Origin: Oscillospiraceae bacterium
GTDB lineage: Bacteria > Bacillota > Clostridia > Oscillospirales > Oscillospiraceae
Direction of reading: 5' to 3'
Assembly (NCBI GenBank): GCA_009779845.1
Contig: WRBE01000006.1
Span: 1 to 63,038 of the forward strand
Length of the DNA stretch: 63,038 nucleotides
Part shown: positions 1-6,564 of the stretch, piece by piece
How the letters are laid out: each line of letters opens with the position of its first letter
Numbering within the stretch: the stretch's first letter is position 1
The notes under the pieces: model-generated
The model's input: the letters and a program-made list of their open reading frames with translations, nothing else
The model's database searches: none
Told to the model about the DNA's origin: nothing
Program-made: the position numbers and the translations under genes

Positions 1-1
1 C

Positions 2-187
2 CTAGGCCGCATCGACAGCCGCGCCGCATTGGAGGCGTTGGAGGAGCTAGACATAGCCGATGCGCGGGACTTCCCGGATGTGGCAGACGATGCATGGTAC
101 TTTGCGTCCGTGCTAGGTGCTACGAATGACCACTATTTGACTAGAGGTGGTGAGAGCGTTAGCGGGAAGGCGATTGTGGGGCAGTAA
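2..187 (+). CDS. C-terminal end of an SLH-domain surface protein (5' truncated by window edge)
   Basis: Only the last 61 codons are inside the window. The translation contains FPDVADDAWYFASVLGA followed by NDHYLTR, the typical end of a third S-layer homology repeat that anchors proteins to secondary cell-wall polymer. The same FPDVA...W.FASVLGA.NDHYLTR ending occurs in the minus-strand subtilase near 49.75 kb, so the two are paralogous at their anchors. The rest of the protein, and hence its function, lies outside the window. A strong hairpin terminator follows the stop codon. Confidence 0.8.
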   Translation, partial: LGRIDSRAALEALEELDIADARDFPDVADDAWYFASVLGATNDHYLTRGGESVSGKAIVGQ

Positions 188-214
188 ATAGTAAGACAGT
201 GTAATATACAACAA

Positions 215-246
215 CCAGGGCCCGGTGCTTCCGCACCGGGCCCTGG
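215..246 (+). terminator. Intrinsic terminator after the SLH gene
   Basis: A 14-bp perfect GC-rich stem (215-228 with 233-246) with a TTCC loop, followed by a short GGGGTTT. The core GGCCCGGTGC/GCACCGGGCC is the same as in the hairpin at 49636-49667, behind another SLH gene. Confidence 0.8.
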
Positions 247-305
247 GGGGTTTAGAAGGGTGTGGGGTGTCCTAACGCAGAACAAAAAACAAATTATTTT
301 TAATA

Positions 306-338
306 TGACACACATCTGTCACATTGTTATGCTATAAT
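306..338 (+). promoter_or_regulatory. Probable promoter of the WYL gene with overlapping dyad
   Basis: A TATAAT -10 box lies at 333-338. Just upstream is the dyad GACA-N6-TGTC (307-320), placed where a regulator would contact the -35 region. The same dyad recurs at 1262-1275 behind the WYL gene, suggesting it is the WYL protein's own operator. The -35 element itself is weak. Confidence 0.5.
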
Positions 339-355
339 ATCCTCGGTGATATAAT

Positions 356-1258
356 ATGCAAACAAAGCGACTATTTGAAATCCTCTACATCCTACTCGAC
401 AAAAAAAGCATCCCCGCCGGGGAGTTGGCGGCGCATTTTGGCGTGTCCACTCGGACGATTTACCGTGATGTTGATGCCCTTGGCTTGGCGGGGATTCCCG
501 TATACACCGAGAAAGGCAAAGGCGGCGGGATTCGCCTGTTGCCTGATTTTGTGTTGAATAAATCCATACTCAGCGCAGAGGAGCAAGACGAAATTTTGTC
601 GGCGCTACACGGCCTGTCTAACATCAAGACCGCCGACACCAATCAAATACTACAAAAACTGTCCACAGTGTTTAATAAACCTACCACCAACTGGCTGGAA
701 GTCGATTTCTCCGGCTGGAACCACGAGCATGACTTTTTTCATGATTTCAAAACAGCCATACTAGAACGGCGAGTTGTCCGGTTCGACTACTACAACAGCT
801 ACGGTGAAAAACGGCACCGCCATGTTGAGCCAATCCAGCTTTGGTTTAAGTCCAGAGCGTGGTATCTCAAGGCATTCTGTCTCACCAAGCGGGGCGTGCG
901 ATTGTATAAGTTATCGCGGATCAAAAATCTGACAGTGACGGACGAGATATTTGAACCCCAAGATTTCCCCGAGCTGACAGACACCCCGGACGGGGCAGGG
1001 GAGAGGGGGCAAGAGATGATCGCCCTGCGACTTCGTATTGCGCCGGAGATGGCCTATCGGGTGTTTGACGATTTCTATGAAAGCATGGTAGAGCGGCAGC
1101 CGGACGGCAGCTTTCTCGCCACCGTAACATGGCCGGAGGATGAGTGGGTCTACGGGTTCCTGTTGTCCTTCGGGGAGTCTATTGAGATACTGGAACCAGT
1201 GCATATTCGGGACATTATAAAAGAAAAAGCTCAAAAAATTGCAGAGAAATATTTATAA
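356..1258 (+). CDS. WYL-domain HTH transcriptional regulator (YafY/DeoR-like)
   Basis: A 300-residue regulator. Residues about 5-60 form a winged helix-turn-helix (LAAHFGVSTRTIYRDVDAL) of the HTH_11/DeoR type. The middle contains the WYL ligand-sensing domain, with the literal WYL in FKSRAWYLKAF near residue 170, and a C-terminal WCX-like extension ends the protein. Family members sense nucleotides, single-stranded DNA or metabolites and often control DNA-damage, defence or metabolic genes. The next operon contains a DNA glycosylase, which fits a stress role. A dyad upstream and another downstream suggest autoregulation and control of the following genes; this is inference. Confidence 0.9.
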   Translation: MQTKRLFEILYILLDKKSIPAGELAAHFGVSTRTIYRDVDALGLAGIPVYTEKGKGGGIRLLPDFVLNKSILSAEEQDEILSALHGLSNIKTADTNQILQKLSTVFNKPTTNWLEVDFSGWNHEHDFFHDFKTAILERRVVRFDYYNSYGEKRHRHVEPIQLWFKSRAWYLKAFCLTKRGVRLYKLSRIKNLTVTDEIFEPQDFPELTDTPDGAGERGQEMIALRLRIAPEMAYRVFDDFYESMVERQPDGSFLATVTWPEDEWVYGFLLSFGESIEILEPVHIRDIIKEKAQKIAEKYL

Positions 1259-1261
1259 TGC

Positions 1262-1275
1262 GACACGCTGTTGTC
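1262..1275 (+). promoter_or_regulatory. GACA-N6-TGTC dyad upstream of the small operon
   Basis: GACA (1262-1265), six bases, TGTC (1272-1275), then an AT-rich stretch with TATTAT/TATAGT possible -10 boxes. It has the same arms and spacing as the dyad at 307-320. Candidate operator for the WYL regulator controlling genes 1337-2504. Confidence 0.4.
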
Positions 1276-1336
1276 ATATTATAGGTGTTATAGTTTGGAT
1301 GTAAGAAGCAAAAAATGAGAAAGGAGGCAATCTATC

Positions 1337-1651
1337 ATGTCAAATGCTATTTATTTTGTTTCGTTTAAGTTGAAAAAAGGGGCATCTGTGCCGGATTTTT
1401 TACTTGCGGCGGAAAAGCTCAATGATGAGTTTATATCGAAGCAACCGGGTTATGTTTCATGGCAACAAGCTGTTGACGGGGAAACTTGGGTAGACCTTTG
1501 CACGTTTGAAACCATGGAAGACCTGAAACGGTTCGAGGAAGCATCCAAAAACCCTAGTGAGCTGGCATTGCAATTTTATTCCTTTATCAACCTCAATAGC
1601 TGTAAGGGTCACAAGTTTTCTGTACAAAAACATTACAAAAAGGAGAAATAA
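1337..1651 (+). CDS. Small dimeric alpha/beta-barrel-like protein
   Basis: A 104-residue protein preceded by an AAGGAGG site. It begins IYFVSFKLKKGASVPDFLLAA and has the alternating beta/alpha pattern and the GYVSW...F.....L..F segment seen in ferredoxin-like dimeric barrel proteins of the ABM/EthD/YdhR kind. No catalytic residues can be assigned. It is followed after 2 bp by a zinc-ribbon gene and then tag, so the three are probably cotranscribed. Function unknown. Confidence 0.65.
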   Translation: MSNAIYFVSFKLKKGASVPDFLLAAEKLNDEFISKQPGYVSWQQAVDGETWVDLCTFETMEDLKRFEEASKNPSELALQFYSFINLNSCKGHKFSVQKHYKKEK

Positions 1652-1653
1652 CA

Positions 1654-1935
1654 ATGAACGAAAAACATTGTCAAAGCTGCGGTATGCCAATGGGCGAAAC
1701 AGATGAGCTTTACGGCACAAACAAAGACGGCGGGAAAAACGAAGATTATTGTGAATACTGTTTTGTAAAGGGTGTGTTCACAGAGCCAGACTGCACCATG
1801 GAAGAAATGATTGCATTTTGTGTACCTCATATGGTGGATATGGTGGAATCCAATGCCGGTATGAAGGAAGATGAAGCCAGAAACATGCTACGTGAATTTT
1901 TTCCTACCCTGAAACGCTGGAATGCGGCCTCATGA
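1654..1935 (+). CDS. Putative zinc-ribbon protein
   Basis: 93 residues, with CQSCGMPM near the N-terminus and a second CEYC pair near residue 31, forming a four-cysteine zinc ribbon of the 'putative zinc ribbon domain' type. The C-terminal half is helical and rich in Met and acidic residues. Such proteins are often found beside transcription regulators; the biochemical role is not known. Its stop overlaps the tag start as ATGA, implying translational coupling. Confidence 0.7.
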   Translation: MNEKHCQSCGMPMGETDELYGTNKDGGKNEDYCEYCFVKGVFTEPDCTMEEMIAFCVPHMVDMVESNAGMKEDEARNMLREFFPTLKRWNAAS

Positions 1936-2504
1936 GCACACAAACCAGATGCCCTTGGGCGGGAGATTTGCCCATCTACATCAATTATCACGATAAAGAA
2001 TGGGGCCGCCCGGTTCATGATGACAGAAAACTGTTTGAGATGCTGATTTTAGAAGGGATGCAGGCCGGGCTTTCTTGGATCACCGTGTTAAAAAAACGGG
2101 AAACGTACCGGGCGGCCTTTGACGGGCTCGATCCACATAAGGTCGCCTTATACGACGAGGTGAAGATAGAGGAACTGATGGCAAACGAGGGCATCATCCG
2201 AAACCGCCTGAAAATCAAGTCTGCCATCACGAATGCGAAGCTGTTTTTAGACGTGGTGGAACAGCACGGCAGTTTTGACCGATTTATTTGGTCATACGTA
2301 GGCCATAAGCCCATCGTGAACCGTCTGGAAACCATGGACGACATACCTGCAACGACGCCTGTATCGGACAAAATGAGCAAGGACTTAAAGAAAATGGGAT
2401 TCAAGTTTGTAGGCTTGACCATCCTATACGCGTTTATGCAGGCCACCGGGATGGTGAATGACCATCTGGTTTCGTGTTTTGTTTACGACGAATTAGCAGG
2501 TTAG
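1932..2504 (+). CDS. tag: DNA-3-methyladenine glycosylase I
   Basis: 190 residues, the normal length for Tag. It excises 3-methyladenine from alkylated DNA in base-excision repair. The zinc-site signature is visible: Cys in TRCPW near the N-terminus, His in NYHDKEWG, and the C-terminal NDHLVSC with His and Cys four residues apart. The central LEGMQAGLSWITVLKKR segment is family-typical. The start codon overlaps the preceding stop (ATGA). The WYL regulator upstream could couple expression to DNA stress; this is inferred from position only. Confidence 0.95.
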   Translation: MSTQTRCPWAGDLPIYINYHDKEWGRPVHDDRKLFEMLILEGMQAGLSWITVLKKRETYRAAFDGLDPHKVALYDEVKIEELMANEGIIRNRLKIKSAITNAKLFLDVVEQHGSFDRFIWSYVGHKPIVNRLETMDDIPATTPVSDKMSKDLKKMGFKFVGLTILYAFMQATGMVNDHLVSCFVYDELAG

Positions 2505-2514
2505 CTCTCCCCGC

Positions 2515-2540
2515 TTGCACAAAATTTTTATTTTGTGCAA
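2515..2540. promoter_or_regulatory. Inverted repeat TTGCACAAAA / TTTTGTGCAA
   Basis: An 11-bp perfect stem with a TTTT loop, starting 10 bp after the tag stop. It is AT-rich and lacks a following T-run, so it could be a weak terminator or a protein-binding site. Function uncertain. Confidence 0.4.
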
Positions 2541-2573
2541 GTCCTTATGGACAAGCACAAGATGACATGATAT

Positions 2574-2606
2574 ACTGTATGTGGTCATTTGGCCACATAC
2601 AGTTTT
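2574..2606 (+). terminator. Hairpin, probable terminator between tag and the recombinase gene
   Basis: ACTGTATGTGG (2574-2584) pairs perfectly with CCACATACAGT (2593-2603), followed by a short T-run. It most likely ends the tag operon, although the T-run is short. Confidence 0.5.
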
Positions 2607-2664
2607 CGTCTGGGCCTCTGCCCTAGGCGGCTTGACCCTATCTTGCCCATAAGGAGCGACCATA

Positions 2665-3672
2665 ATGGACTACCGCCGTGAAGCGTCCCCGGTTTTGTTG
2701 GAATTCCTCAATTACCACGAACATATCCGTAGCCACTCTCGTAAGACCATTGACGAGTATTTTTTAGACCTTCGCACCTTCTTTCGGTTTATGAAGGTTC
2801 ACCGGGGCTTGGTACCTGCAGACATGGTGTTTGAAGAGATTCCGATTTCTGACATTGATTTGGTGTTTATTCGGTCTATCGCCGTGACGGATGTCTATTC
2901 TTTTTTAAACTACCTGTCTCGTGACCGGGCACTCAATGTGCGGAGTAAACGCACAGGCTATGGTCTCAGCCCCACCTCGCGCGCGCGGAAAGTTGCAACG
3001 ATTCGGTCATTTTATAAATACTTGACAACAAAAGTTAAACTGCTAGACCAGAACCCGATGCAAGAGTTAGACGCACCAAAATCCCGGCGGACACTGCCGA
3101 AGTTTTTGACATTAGATGAATGCATTCAGCTCTTATCTTCCATTGACGGGAAATATGTAGAGCGGGATTTTTGTATCATTACCTTGTTTCTCAATTGCGG
3201 GGTGCGGATATCTGAGCTCATTGGCCTCAACCTCACCGACATCCGGGGAGACCATATCCGTGTGGTTGGTAAGGGCAATAAAGAACGGATTATCTACTTA
3301 AACGATGCTTGTACAGATGCGATAGAACACTACCTCCCAATCCGGGAACTCCAGCGGTGTGAAGAGCCAAACGCTCTGTTTGTGTCCCGGCAAGGCAACC
3401 GGGTCAGCCGCAGTACGGTGCATCATATTGTGAAAAAATGCCTCTTGATGGCGGGGTTGGACAGTACACAATATTCCTCCCATAAACTGCGCCACACGGC
3501 GGCGACGTTGCTACTCCAAAACGGCGTGGACGTGCGGACACTGCAAGAGGTGCTGGGCCACGACCATTTGAATACAACCCAGATTTACACCCATGTAGAC
3601 AACAGCGAACTCCGCCTAGCAGCGAAGGCCTCTCCCCTCTCCGGGGTTCGATTAAAAGATGAGGGAGAGTAG
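2665..3672 (+). CDS. Tyrosine recombinase (XerC/XerD-like)
   Basis: 335 residues: an N-terminal SAM-like core-binding domain (about 1-120) and a C-terminal catalytic domain. The active-site pattern is visible: Arg in GVRISELIGL, Lys in GKGNKERIIY, HKLRHTAATLLL (HxxR), His in LGHDHL, and the nucleophile Tyr in TQIYTHV. AAGGAGC precedes the start. It stands alone as one gene, so it could be the chromosome-dimer-resolving Xer enzyme or an orphan integrase. The second tyrosine recombinase at 55.8 kb is only distantly similar and lies in the mobile island, which slightly favours this one as the housekeeping Xer. Confidence 0.85.
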   Translation: MDYRREASPVLLEFLNYHEHIRSHSRKTIDEYFLDLRTFFRFMKVHRGLVPADMVFEEIPISDIDLVFIRSIAVTDVYSFLNYLSRDRALNVRSKRTGYGLSPTSRARKVATIRSFYKYLTTKVKLLDQNPMQELDAPKSRRTLPKFLTLDECIQLLSSIDGKYVERDFCIITLFLNCGVRISELIGLNLTDIRGDHIRVVGKGNKERIIYLNDACTDAIEHYLPIRELQRCEEPNALFVSRQGNRVSRSTVHHIVKKCLLMAGLDSTQYSSHKLRHTAATLLLQNGVDVRTLQEVLGHDHLNTTQIYTHVDNSELRLAAKASPLSGVRLKDEGE

Positions 3673-3710
3673 AAAAACCATCCATATACCATCTATTCAG
3701 AATATTTTCG

Positions 3711-3739
3711 TTGACGACAGTCGTTTTCCATGTTATACT
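3711..3739 (+). promoter_or_regulatory. Sigma-A promoter of the ribbon-helix-helix gene
   Basis: TTGACG, exactly 17 bp, TATACT. Downstream, CATCC-ATTT-GGATG (3752-3765) is a small dyad just before the ribosome binding site. ACCATCCAT also occurs before the promoter near 3678, so it may be an operator. Confidence 0.8.
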
Positions 3740-3781
3740 AACTCCAATAACCATCCATTTGGATGCTAGGAGGAAGATAAT

Positions 3782-4192
3782 ATGTCAAACGAAACGGAAA
3801 AATTAACAATCAATTTGGGTGTGGTCGAGTTGGCGCAAGTAGATGTTTTGGTAGAACAAGGCATCTATTCCAATCGGTCAGACCTCATCAGAACAGCCAT
3901 TCGGAAACAGTTAGAGACCCATAAGGAAGATATCGAACGCACTCTTACGCCCATTGGAAGTAAAAAGAAATGGGACTGGGCGGTTGGCATTTGCGGGCTT
4001 GACAAAACAGTGCTGGAAGAATGTGCTGCAAGCAATGAAAAACTGAATGTCAGCGCAGTTGGTATGCTGATTATCCCCAAGAACATTAGCGCAGAGCTGT
4101 TTGAGCAAGCGGTTGAGAAATGTATCATTCGCGGGAAATTGGTCGCATCAGATGAGATTAAAGAAGCAATTAAAAGAATAAATTCAGATTAA
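3782..4192 (+). CDS. Ribbon-helix-helix (CopG/NikR-like) regulator
   Basis: 136 residues. The first 45 (KLTINLGVVELAQVDVLVEQ, then YSNRSDLIRTAIRKQL) form a ribbon-helix-helix DNA-binding unit, in which a short beta strand plus two helices dimerise. The remainder has no clear ligand-binding or ACT domain. A strong promoter and AGGAGGA site precede it. It has no neighbour that looks like a toxin, so it is more likely a free-standing repressor than an antitoxin. Targets unknown; autoregulation is plausible because of the dyad in its leader. Confidence 0.8.
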   Translation: MSNETEKLTINLGVVELAQVDVLVEQGIYSNRSDLIRTAIRKQLETHKEDIERTLTPIGSKKKWDWAVGICGLDKTVLEECAASNEKLNVSAVGMLIIPKNISAELFEQAVEKCIIRGKLVASDEIKEAIKRINSD

Positions 4193-4202
4193 AATCATGC
4201 AA

Positions 4203-4233
4203 GGCCAGAGCCGCCGAGGGCGGCGGCCCCTAC
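4203..4233. repeat. GC-rich palindromic repeat ending CCCCTAC
   Basis: GCCGCC-GAG-GGCGGC hairpin followed by GGCCCCTAC. It belongs to the same short intergenic family as 9282-9343 and 13946-13977, which share GTAGGGG/CCCCTAC. Confidence 0.5.
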
Positions 4234-4271
4234 GAAGGACATGAGCAAAACCCACTGGAAAACATTTGCCA

Positions 4272-4301
4272 TTGCCCCAACCCACGGTCAACCCGTATAA
4301 T
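4272..4301 (+). promoter_or_regulatory. Promoter of the small membrane protein gene
   Basis: TTGCCC, 18 bp, TATAAT, about 28 bp before the start codon at 4330. Confidence 0.65.
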
Positions 4302-4329
4302 AAAAACAAAAACCCCACGGGAGACCACT

Positions 4330-4587
4330 ATGACAAAACTAAAACGCCTACGCAACCGCTTAGACGGCATGGCCACCATTACATACAACATCCTAAAAAT
4401 CGCCCTGCTGGCCACTTGCGGGATGGCATTTACCGCTCTGGCACTCTTTTACTCCGGCGGCGGCTCTGTCATGTCCAGCCTAGACGCCAACAAAATCGCA
4501 TGGGAACTTATCACCACAGGCTCGGTCACGCTTCTGGTGGCTACCATCGTCTCTGTGGTGGCGGAAGAGATTACAATGAAGAAATAA
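4330..4587 (+). CDS. Small two-helix membrane protein of unknown function
   Basis: 85 residues with a basic N-terminus (TKLKRLRNRLDG), then two hydrophobic segments at roughly 20-42 and 58-78, so probably an inner-membrane hairpin. A GGGAG site and a good promoter precede it. Not recognised. Its last 17 bp overlap the end of rnmV on the other strand, a convergent arrangement. Confidence 0.6.
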   Translation: MTKLKRLRNRLDGMATITYNILKIALLATCGMAFTALALFYSGGGSVMSSLDANKIAWELITTGSVTLLVATIVSVVAEEITMKK

Positions 4588-5164
4588 TCCCTATCCCCTC
4601 TTCATAGGAATAAAGAACGTTGAGCATGTCTAACAGTCCGTTTGCCGTGAGATTTTCCGGCAAATCCAGTTGTTTTAATAATGTATGTCGCCGGGCTTTG
4701 CTGTCCGGCCTGCCGGATAGACCCGCTTCAAAGAGGTGGGCCTTGGTTAGTTTACGGCTATCCCTCTCCCCTGCCTCTTCCCTGCCCTGAAAAGTGGCCC
4801 CGGCTCGGCGGAGGGCCGTGAGCAAGGTTTCTTTGTCCATACCCTCAACACCTAATTTCCCCTCTTTACCAGGGGCGTGTTTACGCCGCTCTTTCCCGGG
4901 GCGGTCTGGGATATAGGCGTGGAGGATGCGCCCCTCCGGCACTTGGCCTTTCAGGTGGTTGCGGATGAGAAAACCGGCGTTGTCGCTGTCTGTGAATATA
5001 ATCACGCCCCGCTCTTTGGCTAGGCGGCGGATCAGTTGTAGTTTTTGCTTATCCGAGAAAATCCCGTACCCGCTGGTCTCCAAAATGGTGGCGTTTACCA
5101 CTTGGGAGAGGGTATTTTTGTCGTATCTACCCTCTACGAGGATGACTTCTAAGATTTCTTCCAT
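4571..5164 (-). CDS. rnmV: Ribonuclease M5 (TOPRIM)
   Basis: 197 residues starting MEEILEVILVEGRYD. The TOPRIM fold is visible: VEGRYDKNTL with the conserved Glu and Asp, GVIIFTDSDNAG (the DxD metal-binding motif), and a basic C-terminal RNA-binding half. RNase M5 matures the 5S rRNA precursor in Firmicutes. The reading frame stays open far upstream inside holA, but the ATG at 5164 overlaps the holA stop (TGATG) and matches the family N-terminus, so it is the start. It is the last gene of alaS-HIT-holA-rnmV; in many Firmicutes rnmV sits beside ksgA instead. Confidence 0.9.
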   Translation of the reverse strand: MEEILEVILVEGRYDKNTLSQVVNATILETSGYGIFSDKQKLQLIRRLAKERGVIIFTDSDNAGFLIRNHLKGQVPEGRILHAYIPDRPGKERRKHAPGKEGKLGVEGMDKETLLTALRRAGATFQGREEAGERDSRKLTKAHLFEAGLSGRPDSKARRHTLLKQLDLPENLTANGLLDMLNVLYSYEEGIGIISSL

Positions 5165-6210
5165 CACGCCACGCTCCCGGCGGCCAGTTGGATGAGAAAT
5201 TCTTTCAGCAGCTCTTCCCCATCTCGGCCGGTGGATTTCATCTGCAAATCCGTCCGGGCTGCGAGGAGTACGGCCTCTTTGCACCACACCAAATCTGCCC
5301 GCCGGGCCGCTTCCATCAGCAACCGCGCCGGGTAATCGTGGTGGATGCCCCATAGTTTTTTGAGATACGCCGCATCTTGCCCCGCTTCTGCCACCAGCTT
5401 GGCGGAAAGCAACTGCCGTAGTTGCCGCCCGGTGACAGCGAGGAGCATAATAGGACTCTCCCGCATGAGCAACAGTTCCCCCATGACCTTGGTTGCCCTT
5501 GCCATGTCTCGCTGACCCAATGCATCCGTGAGTTGCCACACCACGGCATCCAGTACGGGGGTGCCCACGGCGTTAATATCTTCTTTTGTGATGGCGGGGC
5601 CTTTGGCATAGGCCGCAATCTTTTCAATCTCACCCAATAACCCTGTCATAAGTCCGCCAGAACGGAACATAAGGTACTCCGCTGTGGGGCGGTCGATTTC
5701 TTTGTTTAAGGCCGAAAACCGCCGCCGGAGCCATAGGGTCAGGTCTGATTGATCTTGCTTCCCGAACTCAACGGATAAGCCGGCGCCTTTGGCAAAGTGC
5801 CGATGAATCTTCATCCGGCCATCGGGACGAAAACCGGGGTCGGTAAAGACAAACACCAAAACGCAATAGTCCGGCAAGTCGGTGAAAAGTTCATCCAATG
5901 CGTCCCGCTGGTCGGCGGTGCCTTTGTAGAAGTCAAAGTCCCGCACCTCCACCAGCTTTTTCGGCGAGAACACCGGCAGGGCCTCAACGGCTTCCGAGAT
6001 GGCGGCGATGTCTGTACCTTTGCCGTCTAGGCGGAAGTAGTTGAATTCCGCCAATCCCTCCGGCAGTAATAATTCTTGCAGTTTGCCGAGGTAGAATTCC
6101 CGCAAATAGTCCTCTTCCCCCCAGAAGAGGTAAAGGGAACGGAGTGTTTCGGCTTTGAACTCCTCCCGGAAGGTTTTGTAGCCTTGGTTGGTTGGTTTTT
6201 GTTTTGCCAT
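5164..6210 (-). CDS. holA: DNA polymerase III subunit delta
   Basis: 348 residues, normal length. It is the delta subunit of the clamp loader that opens the sliding clamp. Family features are the N-terminal SLYLFWGEEDYLREFYLGKL, the AAA+-like but Walker-less core ending near FSPKKLVEVRDFDF, and the C-terminal collar domain (ESPIMLLAVTGRQLRQLL). It starts 4 bp after the HIT gene stop and overlaps rnmV by one base, so it is cotranscribed from the alaS promoter. Confidence 0.93.
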   Translation of the reverse strand: MAKQKPTNQGYKTFREEFKAETLRSLYLFWGEEDYLREFYLGKLQELLLPEGLAEFNYFRLDGKGTDIAAISEAVEALPVFSPKKLVEVRDFDFYKGTADQRDALDELFTDLPDYCVLVFVFTDPGFRPDGRMKIHRHFAKGAGLSVEFGKQDQSDLTLWLRRRFSALNKEIDRPTAEYLMFRSGGLMTGLLGEIEKIAAYAKGPAITKEDINAVGTPVLDAVVWQLTDALGQRDMARATKVMGELLLMRESPIMLLAVTGRQLRQLLSAKLVAEAGQDAAYLKKLWGIHHDYPARLLMEAARRADLVWCKEAVLLAARTDLQMKSTGRDGEELLKEFLIQLAAGSVA

Positions 6211-6214
6211 GGAC

Positions 6215-6559
6215 TCACAGTAAATTCGCCCCTAGGCTTCTGCCGCCTAAGAGGTGGAAATGCAGGTGAAACACGGTCTGTCCGCCGTCTTCGCCGCAGT
6301 TGGTGATGACCCGGAACCCACTGTCTAGCCCCTCGGCTTTGGCGATTTGCGGAATCGCCGCAAAACATGCCGCCACTAAGTCGGCATTCTCACCCGTCAC
6401 ATGGGCAGCGGTGGCAACATGGGCCTTTGGAATCACCAAAATATGAACTGGCGCTTGGGGTGCAATGTCCCGGAAGGCCAGAACATGCTCGTCCTCATAC
6501 ACCTTGTCCGAGGGGATATCTCCCGCTACGATTTTGCAGAACAAACAATCGGTTGACAT
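6215..6559 (-). CDS. HIT-family nucleotide-binding protein (HinT-like)
   Basis: 114 residues. The histidine triad is visible as TVFHLHFHLLGG near the C-terminus, with the N-terminal CLFCKIVAGDIPS typical of HinT/PKCI proteins. Family members hydrolyse purine nucleoside phosphoramidates, including aminoacyl-adenylates, which fits its place directly behind alaS (5-bp gap). The exact physiological substrate is unknown. Confidence 0.9.
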   Translation of the reverse strand: MSTDCLFCKIVAGDIPSDKVYEDEHVLAFRDIAPQAPVHILVIPKAHVATAAHVTGENADLVAACFAAIPQIAKAEGLDSGFRVITNCGEDGGQTVFHLHFHLLGGRSLGANLL

Positions 6560-6564
6560 AACAA

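Noticed and set aside
5165-5539. 125-codon N-terminal extension of the RNase M5 frame
   Set aside because: It lies inside holA in another frame and has a low-complexity Arg/Gly/Ala composition; the ATG at 5164 with TGATG coupling matches the family start.
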